Shown here one piece after another: positions 41,581-50,469 of a DNA stretch of 64,000 nucleotides. How positions within the stretch are numbered: position 1 is the first letter of the stretch; each line of letters opens with the position of its first letter. The stretch lies in assembly GCA_052161605.1 (NCBI GenBank), contig CP197409.1. One strand, 5' to 3'. A program made the position numbers and the translations under genes. The DNA is from JBKCUI01 sp052161605. Its GTDB lineage: Bacteria > Planctomycetota > Planctomycetia > Pirellulales > Pirellulaceae. The notes under the pieces are model-generated. The model had not been told where the DNA came from. It did not search any database and saw only the letters and a list, made by a program, of their open reading frames with translations.

Positions 41581-41594
41581 GCCTCAACAAATTC

Positions 41595-41765
41595 TTATCT
41601 TGGACGCAATTGCTGGCCTTGCCCGCCGCCTGCAGCGTCTCCTGAACCACCGATGGATGACCCAACTTCGGGTGGTGCGGAGGTTGCATTCGCCGGGACA
41701 GTGGGGGCCGAGTCGCCAGAACAACCGACTAACATCATCCCAACTACTAAAACCAAAAATCTCAT
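41595..41765 (-). CDS. 56-residue lipoprotein following a DUF1559 gene
   Basis: From the ATG at 41765 the protein reads MRFLVLVVGMMLVGCSGDSA: a short signal peptide with lipobox Cys15, as in its counterpart at 39673-39816. The mature part is Gly, Ser, Ala and Pro rich (SIGGSGDAAGGGQGQQ). GAGG lies six bases before the ATG. It starts 24 bases after the DUF1559 stop and ends at a strong terminator. A TTG start 12 bases upstream is possible but breaks the likeness to the other copy. It is probably anchored in a membrane; its role is unknown. Confidence 0.72.
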   Translation of the reverse strand: MRFLVLVVGMMLVGCSGDSAPTVPANATSAPPEVGSSIGGSGDAAGGGQGQQLRPR

Positions 41766-41789
41766 TCTAAACCTCAATATGTGTTTGTA

Positions 41790-42833
41790 CTAGTTTGGAA
41801 CAGAAGCCACGACTCCATCGTCGCGTCCTGCGAGAGCTTCCAGAACGGTGAAATCAATGGTGTTCCCAATTCCTTGAATGGAACCGTCACCCATCGCCCA
41901 GTTCATAATGCCACCAGCATGACTGCTGCTAAACATGTACTCGTGGGCCCAAGTGGTGTTTTGGCGGTACCAAGGGTGGTGCAGCTCAATCGGGAGCCCA
42001 TTGTGGTTGTACAAGAAATCTCGCTGACGCCCTGTCTTTCTGTCGAAATCTTGCCAGCTGTTGAATAACCCGGTGACCTCGCCATACATAAAAGTATTCG
42101 ATGATCCATCGGTGATATTGCCAAAAGTCGTCCGAGTTCGGTTCCCGAAAATACCTTTGAACTGACCCCAATACGGATCATTAATGTGAGCACCCAAACG
42201 GCCAACCGACGGAACGTAGTTTGTTCGGCCTGCCTCTGTGCGGCCGCCGAACACCCCGTGCCCGAGCGTACCCGGCCAAGTCGCCGTCATGATTACCTCG
42301 CCAATAGCATTATTGTAGGTGTTGTCTGACGGGCATAGAAACGCCGGGATCCTAAACTGTGCAGTTGGGCTCCAGAGGTTGAAGGCACCATTGGCTGTCG
42401 AAAACCAAGGCGAATACCTTCCTAATTCAGTCGTGGGAACTCCGAAGTGAGCTTTGCCAATATTCAAATCCCTGTGAGCCTGATAGGGCTCGTAGACGTT
42501 GTTAAGCTCGAGGAATGGCATGATCAACGTCAGAGCACCGACGTTCACATGGCTCGACGCCCAACCGTTCTCAAACCAGTTCCCATTGGCACTCATGTTG
42601 GCATCGACAGGGCCGATGATTCCGGGTGGGAATCGCTTGTAAGCGGATTCAAAGTTCAGGGTCGCAAGCCCTATTTGCTTCAGGTTGTTCGAGCACTGCA
42701 TCCGACGAGCTGCTTCTCGTGCCGCTTGAACAGCTGGTAGTAACAAACCAACCAAAATACCAATGATCGCGATAACGACCAACAACTCGACCAAGGTGAA
42801 ACCTCGATAACGAGCAACAATTCGCTTCTTCAC
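41790..42833 (-). CDS. DUF1559 prepilin-like protein (second copy)
   Basis: 347 residues from a GTG at 42833, chosen because it aligns with the ATG of the first copy (both then read KKRIVARYRGFTLVELL). The prepilin leader, the long helix and AAREAARRMQCSNNLKQIGL follow. The C-terminal domain is DUF1559 with MGDGSIQGIG near the end, and shares little detail with the first copy. The gene should encode a pseudopilin-like protein of the cell envelope. Its leader, its small lipoprotein partner and a terminator reproduce the layout of the first unit, in the same direction. Confidence 0.92.
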   Translation of the reverse strand: MKKRIVARYRGFTLVELLVVIAIIGILVGLLLPAVQAAREAARRMQCSNNLKQIGLATLNFESAYKRFPPGIIGPVDANMSANGNWFENGWASSHVNVGALTLIMPFLELNNVYEPYQAHRDLNIGKAHFGVPTTELGRYSPWFSTANGAFNLWSPTAQFRIPAFLCPSDNTYNNAIGEVIMTATWPGTLGHGVFGGRTEAGRTNYVPSVGRLGAHINDPYWGQFKGIFGNRTRTTFGNITDGSSNTFMYGEVTGLFNSWQDFDRKTGRQRDFLYNHNGLPIELHHPWYRQNTTWAHEYMFSSSHAGGIMNWAMGDGSIQGIGNTIDFTVLEALAGRDDGVVASVPN

Positions 42834-43003
42834 AAAAAAACCCTTGCTATGAGAAAAAAACGCCTTTCGAAACACCTTCTGAGGCTCCAAAAAAACTCAG
42901 TGGGTGGATCAGTCGGATTCCATTTCGGGAGGGCTGGACCCGCTGTGAAATCACGTATGTGTGTGGATATACCCTATAAAAACAAACCAAAATTCATTGT
43001 CAA
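42834..43003 (-). promoter_or_regulatory. Long leader and promoter of the second DUF1559 gene
   Basis: The minus-strand TTGACA at 42998-43003 aligns with that of the first copy. The leader is about 150 bases, with the shared 30-base block at 42860-42889. An AAGGG lies just before the GTG start. A -10 box is unclear; TATAGG is present at a 19-base spacing but is not matched in the other copy. The rest of the gap to the porin gene (43004-43465) shows no gene I can support. Confidence 0.5.
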
Positions 43004-43465
43004 CCATTCGAAATTCAACAAAACTTCATTGACATTTCCCCGCCACCGTAGACTCGACCGAGCGTTTACCCATAAAATCCCTGGCTTTTCCCTTAGTTTC
43101 CTTATTGCGAAACATATCGCAGCAAACACATTATCAATATAGTTTTGTAGAAATACTCAAGTGGAAAAGTCTATTAAAATGCTCTCGAATATTGTCCCAA
43201 AGAGTGATCAGACTCTTCAGCGATCATCTTATTTTTGGCAATTTGCTATGCATCCAATCGCTTTATTTCTGATGGCTCCGACTCAAACATCGACTTGAAC
43301 AATAACAATTCAACCCACGCCAGATGAATTCTCATATGCCCCCCGTTGAATAACATCATATATCCAGAGCGGGGGGAGAATTTTTCATTTTCTTTCAACA
43401 ATTCTACTAGACGCGCTAAAGCTTGGAGTTCCCGCAACCGATACAACCGTTACACCGTATCGTGG

Positions 43466-45028
43466 ATGGCCGAAAGGAATCCAAATTGGGAAGAGGAACA
43501 GCTCTTGCAAGGGCAACTTGGACACCTGGGGCACAAAAGCGATCGTGCTTCGAAAACCTACTCGGAATGGTGCGGTTTTTCATGGGCCTTTTTGATCCTT
43601 TGCTGGGGCCTCTTCCCGAGCAAAACTATGGCTCAAAGCCCTTTATTTGAACCACGACCGCCTGTCCCATTCCAGCCAACGCTAGATTCCACTGCCGACC
43701 CGCATCTCGTTGAGGGCGCTTCGCTTGCCGGTCCAGCCTCCGAGGAGGCGTTTACTGCGGACCTTCCCGAGTTGCAAAACGAACTTGCGTCGCTACGTAA
43801 ACGACTTGAAGCACTGGAGAAGGAAACCGCGCAGATCGAATTCCATGTAAAGCAAGAGACTGCTCCCGCGACAAGTAAGGGGACTAAAGGCTGGAACACG
43901 AAACTCGGGGGGCATATTCAAACCGAATATGTCACCTGGGCTAACAAAGACGACTCGATCTCCGCTGCGACGAACTACTTCAGCTTTAGACGCCTACGAT
44001 TAATCGCGGATGGAACGGGCTACGAGCAATTTGACTTTCGTCTTCAATTGACGCTCGAGCCCAACCAGCCCGCCGCTGGTGACATTTTTACTAGCCCTGA
44101 TGTCAAAGACGCCTACGTTTCCATGAACGAAATCCCAGGTATTGGTCGCTTCCGAATTGGAAATTTCTTCGTTCCCTTTAGCTTGGAACAAGTCACCAAT
44201 GACACGAACAATGTTTTCTTAGAGCGATCGATTCCCACCCAAGGCATTTTCGCAGCCGATCGTGAGGTCGGCATGGCGGTCTACAACAGCGCTCTAGACG
44301 ATCGAGTCACATGGACAACTGGCATCTTTTTTGACGACATCACGGACGGAATCAAGACTCGCATCGATGCTAACCAAGGATACCGGCTTTGCGGCCGCTT
44401 GACCTGTCTCCCGATCTATGAGGAACGCGAAGAAGGGACACGTCTTATGCACGCTGGTGTTGGTATACTGCATACAGGCGACTTTGACAAACAAGTTCGT
44501 TTTCGCTCACGACCTTCGGTGCAACGTGGGCCATTCCTCATCGATAGCGGCATCTTGAATGCTGACACCTACACAACTGGCAACTTGGAATTCGCGACCA
44601 TCCTGGGCTCATTAACGTCTCAAACCGAGCTCTTTGTATCCCAAGTCAATCTCAATACCGGCGGCACGGCACACGTCGGTGGAGCGTACACTCATTTGAG
44701 TTACTTTGTAACCGGTGAGCATCGGATTTTTAATCCTTTCGGGCAGCACGGCGCTCAGTTCTCTCGGAACGTACCCTTTCGCAATTTCTCCACCAAAAAG
44801 GGTGTCGAGGGCTGGGGAGCGCTCGAGCTCAAAGCACGGTGGGCCATGCTGGATTTGAGCGAGGTATCTGCGGGACAGTACAACGATTTCACGGCCGGTT
44901 TCAATTGGTACTGGTCCGATCGCACTCGAATTATGTTCGACTGGATTCATCCCTTTACAAGCAGTCAAACCGTGTTCGGACAGATCGAAGCAGACTTGTT
45001 AGCCATGCGATTCGACGTCAACTGGTGA
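43466..45028 (+). CDS. Phosphate-selective porin O/P family outer-membrane protein
   Basis: About 520 residues from the ATG at 43466; a TTG at 43346 would add 40 unlikely residues. A hydrophobic export segment (GFSWAFLILCWGLFPSKTMA) ends near residue 56. A short coiled coil follows (LPELQNELASLRKRLEALEK), then a 16-strand-type barrel with LGGHIQTEYV, NYFSFRRLRLIADGTG, VKDAYVSMNEIPGIGRFRIG and LERSIPTQGIFAADREVGMA, all typical of OprO/OprP-like porins. It is likely a specific channel for phosphate or another anion. No pst or pho genes are close. The long N-terminal region before the signal core is unusual. Confidence 0.85.
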   Translation: MAERNPNWEEEQLLQGQLGHLGHKSDRASKTYSEWCGFSWAFLILCWGLFPSKTMAQSPLFEPRPPVPFQPTLDSTADPHLVEGASLAGPASEEAFTADLPELQNELASLRKRLEALEKETAQIEFHVKQETAPATSKGTKGWNTKLGGHIQTEYVTWANKDDSISAATNYFSFRRLRLIADGTGYEQFDFRLQLTLEPNQPAAGDIFTSPDVKDAYVSMNEIPGIGRFRIGNFFVPFSLEQVTNDTNNVFLERSIPTQGIFAADREVGMAVYNSALDDRVTWTTGIFFDDITDGIKTRIDANQGYRLCGRLTCLPIYEEREEGTRLMHAGVGILHTGDFDKQVRFRSRPSVQRGPFLIDSGILNADTYTTGNLEFATILGSLTSQTELFVSQVNLNTGGTAHVGGAYTHLSYFVTGEHRIFNPFGQHGAQFSRNVPFRNFSTKKGVEGWGALELKARWAMLDLSEVSAGQYNDFTAGFNWYWSDRTRIMFDWIHPFTSSQTVFGQIEADLLAMRFDVNW

Positions 45029-45047
45029 TCATCGGAACCGGCAATTA

Positions 45048-46211
45048 TCACCCATCGATGCACCCGAGCAACGGCTCATCCATGGCCCTAAGATCGCTGG
45101 CAGGAATGCCGCCGGGATGGTCCGCTTTTACCAGCATGATGGCATCACGAGCAATTTCAAGATGCTTCAATTTCGACTCTTCGTAAAACGCTTTGGCTAC
45201 GTCGGGAAGTTTTGGCTGGCCATGCAGCGGTTTGTCGGAGATGCAAAGGAGCGTTGCTGACGGAACACGATAGCGAAAACCATTCGCCGCCACGGTGGCA
45301 GATTCCATGTCGACCCCAATACTGCGACTGGCCTTCAAGTCTCGTAGCTTACGACTTAAAGTTAGCTCCCAATTGCGATCGTCGGTGGTGTAGACTACGC
45401 CAAAGCGGTAAGGCAGCTTCCGCTCATCGAGAATTCTGGCTAGATAGCGATTCAGAATAAAGCTGGGCACGAGTGGCACGGATCGAGGCAACGCATCGTC
45501 CAACACATGGTCGTCGCGCATGTAGCCTGAGGCAAGCACGAAATCGCCGACTTCCTGGTGATTGCGGATCCCAGCACAGTGCCCGACCATGATCATGGCG
45601 TCGGGGCGCAGGACTGCCAAATGATCGGTAAAGGTCTTTGCATTGGAGGGGCCGACTCCGATATTCACGATGGAAAGCCCTTCGTTGTTGACCGTATGTT
45701 GATGATAAGCCGGCATTTGCACACCAAGCCTACTCGGTTTGCGGCAGGCCGGATAAAGCTGCTCAAACGCGTCCATGTGCATCTGGTAATTGGTGAGCAG
45801 AACGTAGCGCTGAAAGTCCTCGGCTCGCGTACCTGTGTAGTGTTCCAACCGTTGCAGCGACAACTCGACTCGCTCCGGCCCGAATAGAAAAACTTTCTTC
45901 CGGGTGTGATCAAAGTCAGTTTCGTCAATCCATTGGAGAAGTTGAGGATTACCTAAATCGACCCGTTCGCGATCAGGAGTAATGTCCAATTGGGCACCGC
46001 AACCGACCAGTCGCTGCAATTCTCGCTTTAGATACCATCGGTAAGCCGAGGGGCGGGCGACCTTACCCGAGATGACAGGATTATGCTTTGACCAAACGCG
46101 AGTGACTATGATTTTGGAGTAGTGGCCGTCAGCGTAATTTTTCTCCATCTCATCGCAAGCTTGTTCGATGAGCGCATCCAGGTTCCCAGACGTTCCGGCG
46201 GGTATTTTCAT
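45048..46211 (-). CDS. amn: AMP nucleosidase
   Basis: 387 residues. Amn splits AMP into adenine and ribose 5-phosphate. The nucleoside-phosphorylase-type C-terminal domain is plain: NIGVGPSNAKTFTDHLAVLR, DAMIMVGHCAGIRNHQEVGD, VLASGYMRDDHVLDDALP, and GVDMESATVAANGFRYRVP. The E. coli enzyme has about 484 residues, so the N-terminal regulatory part is shorter here. It is last in a run with a zinc-ribbon gene 12 bases upstream and a nucleoside transporter ahead of that, so a purine-salvage role fits. Confidence 0.9.
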   Translation of the reverse strand: MKIPAGTSGNLDALIEQACDEMEKNYADGHYSKIIVTRVWSKHNPVISGKVARPSAYRWYLKRELQRLVGCGAQLDITPDRERVDLGNPQLLQWIDETDFDHTRKKVFLFGPERVELSLQRLEHYTGTRAEDFQRYVLLTNYQMHMDAFEQLYPACRKPSRLGVQMPAYHQHTVNNEGLSIVNIGVGPSNAKTFTDHLAVLRPDAMIMVGHCAGIRNHQEVGDFVLASGYMRDDHVLDDALPRSVPLVPSFILNRYLARILDERKLPYRFGVVYTTDDRNWELTLSRKLRDLKASRSIGVDMESATVAANGFRYRVPSATLLCISDKPLHGQPKLPDVAKAFYEESKLKHLEIARDAIMLVKADHPGGIPASDLRAMDEPLLGCIDG

Positions 46212-46223
46212 TTCGCTTTGGGC

Positions 46224-46730
46224 TTACAGTTCGTAGAGTTCGGGATCAACGTTTGGAGCCTCGAACAATCGCTTCCAGCGTTTCGACTTGGAATCTACAG
46301 CAAACGGGTCTCCGTCGGCGTCTAGAGCATCCCCCATTTGTTCATCGATCCGGTCGGGATCCTCGCCGGCTTCCATGCGACGGATGGCTTCTTGCATCGC
46401 GTCGTTAGGTTGCATACCCGTGACGTCGAACATCTTTTTCATCAGTTTAGCCATCTGCCTCGGGTCCTCGTCACCGGAATCGTCAGATTCGAGATGAGGA
46501 GCCATTTCGGCCATGAGTTGCTCCATTTTGGACTCGTCGACATTCTCGAACGGATCCTTGGTCGCATCCGACTCTTTAAGGCCTTTCGAGATGGCAAAAC
46601 GCGAGATCTTTTTCTCGAGCTTCTTTCGCTTGCACTTTGGGCAACCCGGCACCTTGGTGTTTTGCACCGACCGTGCCAGGAAGCTAAAAACCGTGTGACA
46701 ATTCGGACAGTAGAACTCGTAAATCGGCAT
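46224..46730 (-). CDS. FmdB-type zinc-ribbon protein
   Basis: 168 residues beginning MPIYEFYCPNCHTVFSF, then GCPKCKRKKLEKKISRF: a CxxC...CxxC zinc ribbon of the FmdB/CxxC_CXXC_SSSS type. The rest is acidic and helical (MEQLMAEMAPHLESDDSGDE, MQEAIRRMEAGEDPDRIDEQ), with a longer tail than the family's usual 80-110 residues. It may bind a nucleic acid or a protein partner. It sits between the nucleoside transporter (44 bases) and amn (12 bases). Its role there is unknown. Confidence 0.85.
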   Translation of the reverse strand: MPIYEFYCPNCHTVFSFLARSVQNTKVPGCPKCKRKKLEKKISRFAISKGLKESDATKDPFENVDESKMEQLMAEMAPHLESDDSGDEDPRQMAKLMKKMFDVTGMQPNDAMQEAIRRMEAGEDPDRIDEQMGDALDADGDPFAVDSKSKRWKRLFEAPNVDPELYEL

Positions 46731-46774
46731 ACGCTTTGTGACAAAAGGGAGTTTGTGGCTACAGCAATTAACCG

Positions 46775-48088
46775 CTACTGAGGATACGGCTCGTCAGGCT
46801 GTTCTTCGGCCGTTTCGGGTTTAACTTTGAAGAAGATCATGAAGATTGCAAGCCCCACAAACAGCACAATGCTCGGGAGCATCCAGAATCCTTTCCAGTC
46901 AATCGTTGCCGCGTCTCCTTCGCCCGAACTGTACATCACGGTGAGAGCACCGCAGGCCAACGTCCCTAACCAAGTCCCCAGGCCGTAAACCAGCACTCCA
47001 AGCAACGACTGCGCACTCGCCCTGAGATCTCGAGGGGCCGTTTTGTCGACATGAATAAAGCCCGCTGCGAAGAAGAAGTCAAAGCAAAAACCGTGGAGCG
47101 CCACACCCATGATCACCAACCAAACGGCGTAACCATCCGGTCCTCCATACGCGAACAATAGGTAACGCAGAGCCCAGCAAAATAGACCAACGGACATAAC
47201 GATTTTGATGCCGAACCGCTTCAGAAAGAATGGAAGCAAAACCAACAGGAGCACTTCCACGATTTGACCAATAGCTAAAGTTGAGCCAACGTTTTTAATC
47301 TTAGCTCCTTCATCAATAAACTTTCCTGCGGAGTTGAAATACATGCCCATAGCGATGGAAGCCAGGAACGTAATCACGAAGAAGACGGCAAAGGAGAAGT
47401 CCTTGAGCATCGCGAGCGCACGGAGAAAATCAAATGGCCCGGAAGACTTCCCAGCGGGGGGCGTTTTAGGAAGCACGACCAAGCAATAAATCCCAAGAAT
47501 CAGTGAAATCACGGATGCTTGGAAAAGCGGCCCCGCCGTAGCAATCGTGTTGGCAATTTCCTTTCCGCCAGCGGTCGTAGTCTTACCCGAAAACAAAAAA
47601 TCGATGAGGAATCCTGCGCAAATCCAACCGAATGTCCCCAGAACGCGAATCGTTGGAAAATCTCGTTCACCATCCGGCACATTGCGAAAAGTGAGAGAGT
47701 TTATAACAGCAAGAGTCGGATTGAAAATCAGGGAGTAGCAGAACGAAATAGCAAAGAGGAGCCAGTACTGATCCGGTGAGGTGACCTGAGTCATGGCGAA
47801 CAGCAAACCGGCACCGAGAATGTGACACAGGCCTAGCAAGCGTTCACTATTCATCCAACGGTCAGCAATATAGCCGACGAACAACGTCGATATAATCGCC
47901 CCCAGATACATGTTTGCCATGATCGAGGTGGCTTGGGTCGGCGAAAAGCCTTTGTTCTCCAGAAATGGGAAGTAGACGATCACCCAAGATCCCCAGATGG
48001 CGAACTGCAAGAACATCATCAACGACAGAACCACCCTCAAGTGCAACGAAAGTGGTGGGGCGGACGAGTTGCTGCGAGATAGGCCCAT
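46775..48088 (-). CDS. MFS nucleoside:proton symporter (NupG-like)
   Basis: 437 residues with twelve likely helices. The start LRVVLSLMMFLQFAIWGSWV and then FPFLENKGFSPTQATSIMAN, GYIADRWMNSERLLGLCHIL, and NSLTFRNVPDGERDFPTIRV resemble the NupG/XapB nucleoside permease group. It should bring nucleosides through the inner membrane. With amn downstream on the same strand it forms a plausible salvage operon. Substrate range cannot be told from the sequence. Confidence 0.88.
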   Translation of the reverse strand: MGLSRSNSSAPPLSLHLRVVLSLMMFLQFAIWGSWVIVYFPFLENKGFSPTQATSIMANMYLGAIISTLFVGYIADRWMNSERLLGLCHILGAGLLFAMTQVTSPDQYWLLFAISFCYSLIFNPTLAVINSLTFRNVPDGERDFPTIRVLGTFGWICAGFLIDFLFSGKTTTAGGKEIANTIATAGPLFQASVISLILGIYCLVVLPKTPPAGKSSGPFDFLRALAMLKDFSFAVFFVITFLASIAMGMYFNSAGKFIDEGAKIKNVGSTLAIGQIVEVLLLVLLPFFLKRFGIKIVMSVGLFCWALRYLLFAYGGPDGYAVWLVIMGVALHGFCFDFFFAAGFIHVDKTAPRDLRASAQSLLGVLVYGLGTWLGTLACGALTVMYSSGEGDAATIDWKGFWMLPSIVLFVGLAIFMIFFKVKPETAEEQPDEPYPQ

Positions 48089-48150
48089 ACAAGGTTTCTT
48101 TCTTAGGTGGGGTAGTAAGTGGGTAGAAACAAGCGAATTACATCGAAGGG

Positions 48151-48360
48151 GTGTTTAAGATCGCCATAATTCTGCCGTGGCTGTTCGGCCTAGGCTACTG
48201 GGAGTACTTTCGGATAGACGACCTCCTTACGAAGTCGGCTAGTGTGACAAATTCCCCCGCGACATGCAAGCAGGGACCGTTGAGCTTATCACCTCAGGTT
48301 TCCCTAAGAGCTGAAAATACCTTACAATCCTCCAAAGCGACGCCCCCTTCCCTGGAATAA
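48151..48360 (+). CDS. Doubtful 69-residue frame
   Basis: A GTG start follows GAAGGGG with almost no spacer. The N terminus is hydrophobic (FKIAIILPWLFGLGYW), the remainder is Ser and Thr rich with no domain. It ends 29 bases before the PQQ-repeat gene. It could be a small exported peptide or simply part of the leader of that gene. Support is weak. Confidence 0.25.
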   Translation: MFKIAIILPWLFGLGYWEYFRIDDLLTKSASVTNSPATCKQGPLSLSPQVSLRAENTLQSSKATPPSLE

Positions 48361-48389
48361 TTATCGCGTGATACGTCGGAGATAATGTC

Positions 48390-49676
48390 ATGAAACGAAC
48401 GACTTTTTACCGTCATGTGGCCTTACTTGGGTTCGGCCTGGCATCTACCATCGGGACGATCTTTGCCGACGACAGCTGGCCGCAATGGCGTGGCCCAAAC
48501 CGGGATGGCTTTGCAACCCCACAAAGCTTGCTCACAAGCTGGCCTGAGGACGGCCCTGCGGTTGCATGGTCCTACGAAGATACCGGAGCAGGCTATTCCT
48601 CAGTGTCAGTCGCCGACGGCAAGGTCTACACGCTCGGCAAACTCGATGGCAAAGCGACCGCAATCTGCCTCGATAGCAAGACAGGAAAGAAACTCTGGCA
48701 AACTCCGTTCGGAGATGGCAAGGCCCGTTACAACACCGGTTGGGGAGACGGACCACGAGGTACGCCCACCATCGACGGAGATTTCATTTACTGCGTCTCT
48801 GATATGGGAGCGGTCGCCTGCCTCAACAAGGAGACCGGGGAAGTCGTTTGGACGCGAGAGCTTGTAAGCGAAATGGGGGGCGAGGTTCCTACCTGGGGAT
48901 ACAGCGAATCTCCCTTGATCGATGGCGACCGGGTGGTCGTAACCCCGGGCAAGAAATCGTTTTTGGTCGGCCTCAACAAAAAAACGGGTGAAACGATTTG
49001 GGAGGCCAAGCCAAAACACGAGGCGCAGTACGTCTCTGTGATCAAAGCGGAATTTGACGGAGTGCCGGTCTATCTCTCGGCCACCAAACCTGGACTGGTC
49101 GGTATCCATGCAGAAACCGGCGAGGAACTGTTCCTGCATCCTAAAACAGGCAACAACGTTGCCGTCATACCAACGCCAGTTGTTTCAGGGAACATTATCT
49201 ACCATTCCTCGGGTTACGGCGCGGGGTGCACAGCACTGGAAGTTACCGTTTCCGGTTCCGAACTTTCCGTGAAAGAGCTCTACCACGGCAACAGAGGTAG
49301 CATGGAGAACCACCACGGTGGCTTTGTGCTGCACGAAGGTACGATTTTCGGATTCTCGCGAACCAACCGAGGTTGCTGGATGGCGCAAGACCTGAAGAGC
49401 GGCGAAGTTCTGTGGTTCGAAAAAGTGGGGCGAGGCGCTTCGGGTTCGATCGGATTCGCCGATGGCCACCTGTATTGCTATGACGATGCCGAAGGAATCT
49501 GCTATTTGGCGAAACCATCCAAGTCAGGCTGGGAGCCAGTCGGACAGGTGAAGCTTCCCAAGACCTCTTCGATCGATCGGGGCAAGGGAGCGATCTGGGC
49601 ACACCCAGTGATTGCCGAGAAGAAGCTCTTTATCCGCGATCAAGACAAGCTGTTTGCCTATGACATCAGCAAGTGA
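48390..49676 (+). CDS. Secreted PQQ-like beta-propeller protein
   Basis: 428 residues with a signal peptide (LLGFGLASTIGTIFA). The opening DSWPQWRGPNRDGFA is the planctomycete-type PQQ-propeller start. Tryptophan-docking blades follow: VADGKVYTLGKLDGKATAIC, LDSKTGKKLWQTPFGDGK, CLNKETGEVVWTRELV and GLNKKTGETIWEAKPK. The fold is that of BamB and quinoprotein dehydrogenases, but no catalytic residues for PQQ are evident, so it may be a binding or scaffold protein in the periplasm. A GGAGA lies before the ATG. The next gene's start overlaps its end. Confidence 0.9.
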   Translation: MKRTTFYRHVALLGFGLASTIGTIFADDSWPQWRGPNRDGFATPQSLLTSWPEDGPAVAWSYEDTGAGYSSVSVADGKVYTLGKLDGKATAICLDSKTGKKLWQTPFGDGKARYNTGWGDGPRGTPTIDGDFIYCVSDMGAVACLNKETGEVVWTRELVSEMGGEVPTWGYSESPLIDGDRVVVTPGKKSFLVGLNKKTGETIWEAKPKHEAQYVSVIKAEFDGVPVYLSATKPGLVGIHAETGEELFLHPKTGNNVAVIPTPVVSGNIIYHSSGYGAGCTALEVTVSGSELSVKELYHGNRGSMENHHGGFVLHEGTIFGFSRTNRGCWMAQDLKSGEVLWFEKVGRGASGSIGFADGHLYCYDDAEGICYLAKPSKSGWEPVGQVKLPKTSSIDRGKGAIWAHPVIAEKKLFIRDQDKLFAYDISK

Positions 49677-50469
49677 CCTAACTGCAGGAACTAATTCTAA
49701 GAAAAGTCTGATTCGCATTCTCGGAAAATGGTTCCTGTGCGTCACGATCGGCGTTGTCGTGCTGGTCGCATGTTTTTTGCTAGGCGCTTACGTTTTAGCA
49801 CGTATCCCCGTTAACCGAGGGTTCCAGCATGCGACCGGCGAATCGGTCGAGATATTGCTCATCAACAATGGCGTTCACGCCGACTTGGTCGTTCCTTTGG
49901 ATGCTCCCGCATTTGAGTTGCGGAGCATCATTCAAGATGGAAATTATCGCACCGATCCCAATCTATATTCTCACGCTATCGTGGGTTGGGGGAATCGAAA
50001 GTTCTACTTGGAAACCGAGACATGGGATGATCTGAAGGTTTCGAATGTGCTTTATGCCTTCACCGGCCTAGGCGAAACAACGGTCCACGTCGATCTCACC
50101 ACCGATTTTCTTTTTCGCATCAAACGCGACAAGCAGCGACTGCTTCGCCTGAGTGACAACCAGTTTCGCTCTTTGTGTGAGCATATTGTCGAAACCTTAA
50201 AGAAGGATGAGGAGGGGAACCCGATCCCGATCAACTGCCAACCGTATGGTGACTCGGATTGCTTCTTTGAAGGAAAAGGGAGCTACCACATTTTTCGCAC
50301 ATGTAACGTCTGGGTCGGCGAAGGTTTAAAACGGGGTGGAGTCCGCGTGGGGGTATGGACTGTTACACCCAATTCACTTTTCGCGTGTTTGCCCGACGAT
50401 GCACCAACAAGAGACGAAAATCCTGAACTTGTACCTGCACCTGAGCCTAGCCCTCCTGCAAGTAACTAA
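49660..50469 (+). CDS. DUF2459 (TIGR02117 family) membrane-anchored protein
   Basis: 269 residues from the ATG at 49660, which overlaps the preceding stop by 17 bases. One N-terminal helix (FLCVTIGVVVLVACFLLGAY) anchors a domain with EILLINNGVHADLVVPLDA, HAIVGWGNRKFYLETETWDD and FRTCNVWVGEGLKRGGV. These are the TIGR02117 blocks, in which conserved His, Cys and Asn suggest a papain/NlpC-like cysteine hydrolase fold. The TCNVW Cys and the early His are present. A role in envelope metabolism is possible. The gene ends four bases inside the convergent APH-like gene. Confidence 0.82.
   Translation: MTSASDLTAGTNSKKSLIRILGKWFLCVTIGVVVLVACFLLGAYVLARIPVNRGFQHATGESVEILLINNGVHADLVVPLDAPAFELRSIIQDGNYRTDPNLYSHAIVGWGNRKFYLETETWDDLKVSNVLYAFTGLGETTVHVDLTTDFLFRIKRDKQRLLRLSDNQFRSLCEHIVETLKKDEEGNPIPINCQPYGDSDCFFEGKGSYHIFRTCNVWVGEGLKRGGVRVGVWTVTPNSLFACLPDDAPTRDENPELVPAPEPSPPASN

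Noticed and set aside
43246..43446. Minus-strand frame of 66 codons (MYRLRELQALARLVELL) before the porin gene
   Set aside because: It looks protein-like in part, but starts with TTG, has no clear ribosome site and no recognised family, and lies antisense to the region just ahead of the porin start.
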